Assembly (NCBI GenBank): GCA_002067405.1
Contig: MVRP01000066.1
Location: 1-19,341 of the forward strand
Origin: Syntrophorhabdaceae bacterium PtaU1.Bin034
GTDB lineage: Bacteria; Desulfobacterota_G; Syntrophorhabdia; Syntrophorhabdales; WCHB1-27
Length of the DNA: 19,341 bases
Direction of reading: 5' to 3'
The first letter of the stretch is position 1; each line of letters opens with the position of its first letter. Shown piece after piece: positions 14,925 through 19,341 of this stretch. The notes under the pieces are model-generated. The model was not told the DNA's origin. It searched no databases and saw only the letters and a program-made list of their open reading frames with translations. The translations under genes were made by a program, and so were the position numbers.

Positions 14925-15664
14925 ATATGGCGAACAAGGCCTACAGCAAACTGGACAAGTCTTCGAGGGAAAAGGTGATCGAGGAGTTCCTTCCGGTTAT
15001 CAAGCACCTTGCCTACAAGGTGTCGAGGGGTTTCGAAAACGAAAACCTCATAGATGACCTGATCTCAGCCGGAATAATCGGGCTGCTTGAAGTCATGGAG
15101 AAATACGACGCGAGCAGGGGAGCGAAACTGAACACCTTTGCCTACCTCAGAATACGAGGCGCCATGATAGACGAACTTCGCTCCAGGGATTGGTTTCCCA
15201 GGAGCGCAAGGGCCAAAGCAAAAAAAATACAGGAAGTAACAAGAAAGCTCGAATACGAAAAAGGCAGATACCCGGACGAAGAAGAAATTGCCAAAGAATT
15301 GCACATGGACCTCAATGAGTACCTCGCAATGCTGAGAAGCTGCGGCAATCTCTCCGTGGTAAGCATCGAAGATTTGAGCGACACGGTCGGGGAGAGCAGG
15401 GACCGGGTTATAGGTTATGTGCTGGAGGACGACGAAAACCCCGAGAAGTACGCCGAGTTCTACGAGCTGGAGAGGATACTCGCAAAAGAACTTGAAAAAC
15501 TGCCGGAAAAGCAGAGGTTGGTCCTCACTCTTTATTACCATGAAGACATGAATATGAAGGAAATAGCCAAGACCCTGGGCGTCACGGAAGCCCGTGTGTG
15601 TCAGATACACTCTCAGGCGGTGCTCAATCTGAGGCCATCCATGCAGCGGCACTTCAAAACCTAA
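14921..15664 (+). CDS. fliA: RNA polymerase sigma-28 factor FliA
   Basis: FliA directs RNA polymerase to late flagellar and chemotaxis promoters after the hook is finished and its anti-sigma factor FlgM is exported. The ATG at 14921 overlaps the flhG stop (ATGA); ATG at 14903 or 14927 are alternatives. About 247 residues carry region 2 (ENLIDDLISAGIIGLLEVMEKYD, then TFAYLRIRGAMIDELRSRDWFPRS), region 3 (PDEEEIAKELHMDLNEY) and region 4 (KLPEKQRLVLTLYY and the helix-turn-helix MKEIAKTLGVTEARVCQIHSQAV). RSRDWFPRS is characteristic of the FliA/SigD class. No FlgM gene lies in the window. A sigma-28-like promoter overlaps its own stop codon and faces the next genes. Confidence 0.96.
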   Translation: MNMANKAYSKLDKSSREKVIEEFLPVIKHLAYKVSRGFENENLIDDLISAGIIGLLEVMEKYDASRGAKLNTFAYLRIRGAMIDELRSRDWFPRSARAKAKKIQEVTRKLEYEKGRYPDEEEIAKELHMDLNEYLAMLRSCGNLSVVSIEDLSDTVGESRDRVIGYVLEDDENPEKYAEFYELERILAKELEKLPEKQRLVLTLYYHEDMNMKEIAKTLGVTEARVCQIHSQAVLNLRPSMQRHFKT

Positions 15665-15689
15665 AGTTTGTCCGTGCGGGAACCGATAA
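15662..15689 (+). promoter_or_regulatory. Candidate sigma-28 promoter overlapping the fliA stop codon
   Basis: TAAAGTTT (15662-15669) is an exact match to the extended FliA -35 element, and ACCGATAA (15682-15689) matches the -10 GCCGATAA at seven of eight bases. Spacing is one base longer than in E. coli, the same as at the candidate upstream of fliK. The TAA of fliA is the first three bases of the -35. The predicted start near 15696 leaves a very short leader before the HDOD gene. Confidence 0.6.
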
Positions 15690-15703
15690 CAAGAAAGGTC
15701 TGT

Positions 15704-16573
15704 ATGAGCGAATACGTGAGAAACAAGATAAACAGCATCGAGTTCCTACCGACCTTTCCTCACGTCGTTGATGAAATGATGACCCTCATCAATGACCCGA
15801 GAAGCTCGGCATCGGACCTGGCCAGGCACATGGACCCCTCGATGGTGAGCGAAGTGCTGAAGGTAGCGAACAGTGCCTACTTCGGAAGAAAAAACTTCCG
15901 CCAAATAGCAACCATAGAGCAGGCAGTGGCTGTCATTGGTTATGCAGGATTGTCCTGTATAGTCCTCCAGATGCCCCTTTTTGCCCTGATGCGGGGAGGA
16001 ACCGGAGATTTTGATCGCAAAGGCTTTGTCCGGCACTCGCTTGCGTGCGGCACTATGGCAAAGGCGGTGAGCGAAATTTTCAGCCTCGGCAATCCGAACA
16101 CGGTCTACATAAGCGGCACCCTCCACGACATAGGCATCATCGTCATCTTTCAGTACTTCAAGGATGAGTGGAAAGAGATAGACCGGCTTATCGAGCAGGA
16201 GCGGCTGAGCAGGCTGGAGGCCGAGCGAGAAGTCCTTTCCGTGGACCATGCTTACGTGGGAGCAGTTCTGCTCGAAAAGTGGGATCTGCCGGACGCCGTC
16301 ACGGAAAGCGTGCGGCTGCACCATTCCCCGGAGCGGATAGGTGAGAACGGGGACGCCTATGCCACATGGCTGTCAAACAAGCTTGCGAAGCACATCGATT
16401 TTGAAAGCGGCTTCGAGGATTTTGATACATTTTTCAAACAACAGAGAGAGCTTTTGCACACGGAGATGCCAGACAAATACCTGACGAAACACCACGTGGG
16501 AGTTCTTGAAAGGGGCTACACTCAGCTGAGTGAGATTGAGCGCTTCATCGAAGAAACGCTAGGAGAGCAATGA
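15704..16573 (+). CDS. HDOD domain protein
   Basis: HDOD domains resemble HD phosphohydrolases and occur in signalling proteins, often near chemotaxis, motility or cyclic-nucleotide genes; most have no known catalytic activity. The ATG at 15704 follows AAAGG (15694-15698) and gives 289 residues; a TTG at 15668 would add 12 residues but would overlap the promoter. The domain fills about residues 12-215: LPTFPHVVDEMMTLINDP, VLKVANSAYFG, TIEQAVAVIGYAGL, LHDIGIIVIFQYFKDE, and a VDHAYVGAVLLEKWDLPDAV segment ending at RLHHSPE. The HD pair and later His residues are visible, so remaining metal binding cannot be excluded. A short C-terminal tail has no recognised domain. It overlaps cheB by four bases, which ties it to chemotaxis or motility control. 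Confidence 0.88.
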   Translation: MSEYVRNKINSIEFLPTFPHVVDEMMTLINDPRSSASDLARHMDPSMVSEVLKVANSAYFGRKNFRQIATIEQAVAVIGYAGLSCIVLQMPLFALMRGGTGDFDRKGFVRHSLACGTMAKAVSEIFSLGNPNTVYISGTLHDIGIIVIFQYFKDEWKEIDRLIEQERLSRLEAEREVLSVDHAYVGAVLLEKWDLPDAVTESVRLHHSPERIGENGDAYATWLSNKLAKHIDFESGFEDFDTFFKQQRELLHTEMPDKYLTKHHVGVLERGYTQLSEIERFIEETLGEQ

Positions 16574-17601
16574 TAAAAGTCCTTGTCGTAGATGACTCGC
16601 GTGTAATGACAAAGCTCCTCTCGAGGATTTTGGAGCGAGACGCTGCCATAGAGGTGGTGGGGACTGCAGGCGACGGTGCCCAGGCCCTCGAGAAAATCGA
16701 AGCGCTGAAGCCGGACGTAGTGACCATGGATATAGAAATGCCGGTAATGAACGGCATAGAAACCCTTAAACAGATAATGGCCACAAATCCCATTCCCGTC
16801 ATCATGTTAAGCACCTTGACCAGGGACCATGCGGATATAACGATGGAGGCCCTGGCACTGGGGGCCTGCGATTTTGTCACCAAGGATTTTTCCAACTCTC
16901 TCCTGGCCGACAAGGAACAGGAACTGATCTCCAAAATAAAAGATGTCGCGAGGAACAGGGTAAAGCTGCTTCTGAGAGGGCTCGTGTCTCACCAGGAGCG
17001 ACCCGTATCCCTGAGCCCTGCCAAAGCTTCCGGAAGAAAGGGAATAGTCTGCATAGGGGCTTCTACCGGGGGTCCTCCGGCGCTTCAGTACATCCTGTCG
17101 CATCTGCCCGGGAATTTCCCGGTTCCTATTGTGATCGCCCAGCACATGCCCCGGCTCTTCACCCAGTCGTTTGCCGAACGGCTGAATAAAGTCTCTGAGC
17201 TGACGGTCAAAGAGGCGGAGGAAAAAGAGATACTGGAGCCGGGAGTTGCTTTGGTTGCCCCGGGTGACACCCATATTGCACTGAAAAGGAAAGGCAGGCA
17301 GGTAGCTGTCGAGTTCTATCTCAACGGCCAGTATGTATACAGACCGTCTGTTGACCTTCTCATGAGCTCAACCGCATCGGCATACGAGCCGAACTCGATG
17401 GTGGGGACAATTCTCACGGGCATGGGAAGCGACGGGGTGGTCGGCATGAAAGAGCTGAAGTCGAAGGGGGGGTACGTTATCGCCCAGAACGAAGAGACAT
17501 GCGTTGTTTACGGCATGCCGAAGGCCGTGGTAAACGCCCGGCTCGCCGATGCGGTGCTGCCCATCGGTCGCATACCCGAAGAAATCATGAAGATATTATA
17601 G
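16570..17601 (+). CDS. cheB: Chemotaxis response regulator protein-glutamate methylesterase CheB
   Basis: CheB removes methyl groups from (and deamidates) glutamate sites on chemoreceptors, giving adaptation; CheA phosphorylates it to raise its activity. The 343 residues contain a receiver domain (acidic D8-D9, phospho-acceptor D54 in VVTMDIEMP, T/S at LSTLT, K in FVTKDF), a linker rich in Ser and Arg/Lys, and the methylesterase domain with the catalytic triad S165 (GASTGG), H192 (QHMP) and D288 (GMGSDG). Length and residue spacing match the enterobacterial enzyme closely. ATG overlaps the HDOD stop (ATGA) after AGGAGAG. No cheR, cheA or receptor gene is visible in the window. A HEAT-repeat gene starts 11 bases after its stop. 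Confidence 0.97.
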   Translation: MIKVLVVDDSRVMTKLLSRILERDAAIEVVGTAGDGAQALEKIEALKPDVVTMDIEMPVMNGIETLKQIMATNPIPVIMLSTLTRDHADITMEALALGACDFVTKDFSNSLLADKEQELISKIKDVARNRVKLLLRGLVSHQERPVSLSPAKASGRKGIVCIGASTGGPPALQYILSHLPGNFPVPIVIAQHMPRLFTQSFAERLNKVSELTVKEAEEKEILEPGVALVAPGDTHIALKRKGRQVAVEFYLNGQYVYRPSVDLLMSSTASAYEPNSMVGTILTGMGSDGVVGMKELKSKGGYVIAQNEETCVVYGMPKAVVNARLADAVLPIGRIPEEIMKIL

Positions 17602-17612
17602 GGGAAAGAATA

Positions 17613-19341
17613 ATGAAACAGGCTGCAAAGGCGGGCACAAAAGGGAGCGCGGTCGACAAGCTGATAAACGGATTAAGAGAATCGGACGATTTTGCAAGGG
17701 CGAAGATTGTCGACGAGATCGTATCCGCGCCGAGCAAGCCGCTCATAGAGCGGGTGGCGAGACTGCTCGACGAGAAGAAGACGTCGGTGCGCATGGACGC
17801 CCTGGATATCCTTCGAAGGACAGGGAAAGATTACATCGACGTGGTCATTCAGCTCCTCTACCACCCCAATGACGACGTGAGGGTGTATGCCTGCGAGGTG
17901 CTGAGCACGCTGAAGCATCCCGCCTCATTGCCTTATCTGATCGAGAAGGTACATGACCACGATGAAAACGTGAGGAATGCAGCGGTAATGGCCCTTGGCG
18001 AATTCGAGGACGACAGGGCCGTGGACGTGCTCCTGGAGGTCCTTGAGCTGGAGCAGTGGGTTGCTTTCTCGGCCGTTTACAGCCTTGAAAAGATCGGAAA
18101 AAGAAGAGCGGTGCCGGCGCTTCTGAACGTCTTTAAAAACCGGGAAGAGGAGCTGTCTCTGGCGGCGTGTGAAGCCCTCATCAGGTTCAGGGACGACAAA
18201 ACGGTGGATGAGATAGTCGGTTTTGTGAGCCAGCTGGCAAAGGAGAGAGAAAAAACCTTCATAAAGGTGATCATCGAGCAGGGGGATGTGCAGGTATTTG
18301 AAAAACTGGCACAGAGAATGGGGGAGGCGCTTCTCCATCATCTGTTGGATTATATCAGGACGGAGAGAAGGAAATCGCGGAAGGCCGTCCGTTTCCTGGT
18401 CTATTTCAAACACCGTGATTCGGCGAAGGCCATGCTCGAGATACTGAAAGACATGGACCCCGACGGAGACGAGTACGAAGGCGTTCTCAAGCTTTTCATG
18501 GAGTTGAAAGATGTATGGGGGCAAAACGTAGAACAGTATCTGGGCAACGAAGAATACATGCTGCCCCTTGTACGTGCCTGTGGCGGACTGGGCTGCAAGG
18601 TAGATGACGAGGTGCTCCTCGGTGTATTCCGCTCATGCTCGCTTGAGACAAAAAGAGAGATCATGCGACAGCTGAGCCGGATATGCGATGGCAACGGATA
18701 CAGGATCATCCGGGAGGCGATGCAGGACTCAGACGGACACGTGCAGGCGGAGGCGGTCGCGGTCGCGGGGAACATGGCGCTTCAGGAGTTGTCGCAAGAC
18801 GTTATCCGTATGGCAAAGAACGGCTACACGGACGTGAGAACAAAGGCTTTGATCGCCTTGCTCCGCCTCGATCGGGTTGCAGCATTGGACCTGATAGGGT
18901 CTTTTGTGAGAAACGGGGATTCCGAGGATAAAAGGGTTTACCTCTCGGTCACGTCCCATCTGGATGCGGAAACGAATTACCCGTTCCTCAAGGACCTTAT
19001 AGCAGACCCTGACGGCAGGATCCGGCAGATCACGATCCGGGTGATCGGCAATTTCATCGAAGAGGAAAAGTACCTTGATCTGTTTAGGGCGGCACTGAAG
19101 AGCGGAGATATCCCGAATGAGGTGCTGAAGATAGTGGGCGAGAAGAAACTGACGGGTTTCAAGAAGCTTTTGATGGACATCTTTGCAGACCCTCTTCAGA
19201 CCTCGTGGACACGTTACCATTCCCTCGTGGCGCTGGCGGGCTTTGGGGACGCGTCCCTTTTTCAGATATTCATCGATTCTCTCAAGGACAAGGACAATCT
19301 CATAAAGATCGGCGGGCTGAAGGCGCTCTCCGAGCTTAATG
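17613..19341 (+). CDS. HEAT-repeat protein, C-terminus outside window
   Basis: The frame is open from ATG 17613 (after GGGGAAAG) to the end of the window: 576 residues without a stop. The first 190 or so residues are clear HEAT repeats of about 31 residues, recognisable by pairs of helices with VRxxA/VRNAAVMALGEF patterns (for example DDVRVYACEVLSTL, ENVRNAAVMALGEF, AVPALLNVF). Later parts (SDGHVQAEAVAVAGNM, YTDVRTKALIALLRL, GRIRQITIRVIGNF) are more diverged units of the same kind. There is no signal peptide or membrane segment, so it should be cytoplasmic. HEAT arrays are protein-binding scaffolds; the partner is unknown. Its 11-base distance from cheB and shared promoter suggest a chemotaxis or motility role. 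No other domain is recognised in the visible part. Confidence 0.85.
   Translation, partial: MKQAAKAGTKGSAVDKLINGLRESDDFARAKIVDEIVSAPSKPLIERVARLLDEKKTSVRMDALDILRRTGKDYIDVVIQLLYHPNDDVRVYACEVLSTLKHPASLPYLIEKVHDHDENVRNAAVMALGEFEDDRAVDVLLEVLELEQWVAFSAVYSLEKIGKRRAVPALLNVFKNREEELSLAACEALIRFRDDKTVDEIVGFVSQLAKEREKTFIKVIIEQGDVQVFEKLAQRMGEALLHHLLDYIRTERRKSRKAVRFLVYFKHRDSAKAMLEILKDMDPDGDEYEGVLKLFMELKDVWGQNVEQYLGNEEYMLPLVRACGGLGCKVDDEVLLGVFRSCSLETKREIMRQLSRICDGNGYRIIREAMQDSDGHVQAEAVAVAGNMALQELSQDVIRMAKNGYTDVRTKALIALLRLDRVAALDLIGSFVRNGDSEDKRVYLSVTSHLDAETNYPFLKDLIADPDGRIRQITIRVIGNFIEEEKYLDLFRAALKSGDIPNEVLKIVGEKKLTGFKKLLMDIFADPLQTSWTRYHSLVALAGFGDASLFQIFIDSLKDKDNLIKIGGLKALSELN

Noticed and set aside
16028..16048. 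GGCACTCGCTTGC inside the HDOD gene as a sigma-54 promoter
   Set aside because: GG and GC are nine, not ten, bases apart, and sigma-54 does not tolerate changed spacing; it also lies mid-gene.

Overview
The window is one continuous block of flagellar and chemotaxis genes, all on the + strand, from a motile Gram-negative bacterium of moderate GC content. Three points suggest a deltaproteobacterial (Desulfobacterota-type) organism: sigma-54 promoter motifs in front of hook and switch/export genes, sigma-28 (FliA) motifs in front of others, and a gene order (fliI-fliJ-fliK-flgD-flgE-fliL-fliM-fliN-fliOPQR-flhB-flhA-flhG-sigma) that resembles the large fla/che operon of Firmicutes. The lineage is an inference from gene order and promoter types. 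No rRNA, tRNA, CRISPR or mobile element was seen.

Region by region: (1) 2-1697, end of an upstream operon: export ATPase fliI (5' end outside the window) and its chaperone fliJ, then a weak terminator-like hairpin. (2) About 1700-1977, a gap with a sigma-28-like promoter and a leader that may be structured. (3) 1978-6827, the hook group: fliK, with a perfect 229-bp internal direct repeat; two tandem, diverged flgD hook-cap genes; and flgE. A sigma-54-like motif lies in the 3' end of fliK, just ahead of flgD. (4) 6828-7029, a gap with a strong hairpin, three similar 10-bp boxes at helical spacing, and a good sigma-54 promoter. (5) 7030-14924, tightly packed switch, export-gate and number-control genes: fliL, fliM, fliN, fliO, fliP, fliQ, fliR, flhB, flhA, flhG. 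flhF is missing from its usual place between flhA and flhG. (6) 14921-15664, fliA (sigma-28). (7) 15662 to the end: a sigma-28-like promoter overlapping the fliA stop codon, then an HDOD gene, cheB, and a long HEAT-repeat gene that runs off the window.

How the parts work together: FliI/FliJ deliver substrates to the FlhA/FlhB/FliPQR export gate (FliO helps assemble FliP). FlgD caps the growing FlgE hook, FliK measures it, and FlhB together with FliK switches export specificity. FliM/FliN form the rotor switch, FliL supports the stator, FlhG controls flagellar number or site, and FliA turns on late genes. The motifs suggest a cascade in which sigma-54 drives hook and switch/export genes, including fliA, and FliA then drives fliK and a chemotaxis-linked HDOD/CheB/HEAT unit.

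Most unusual points: the perfect repeat in fliK; FlhB with NPTT in place of NPTH; FliM without a GGxG motif; no flhF and an FlhG without the DQAxxLR activator motif; the paired flgD genes; and two sigma-28-like promoters sharing the same spacing.
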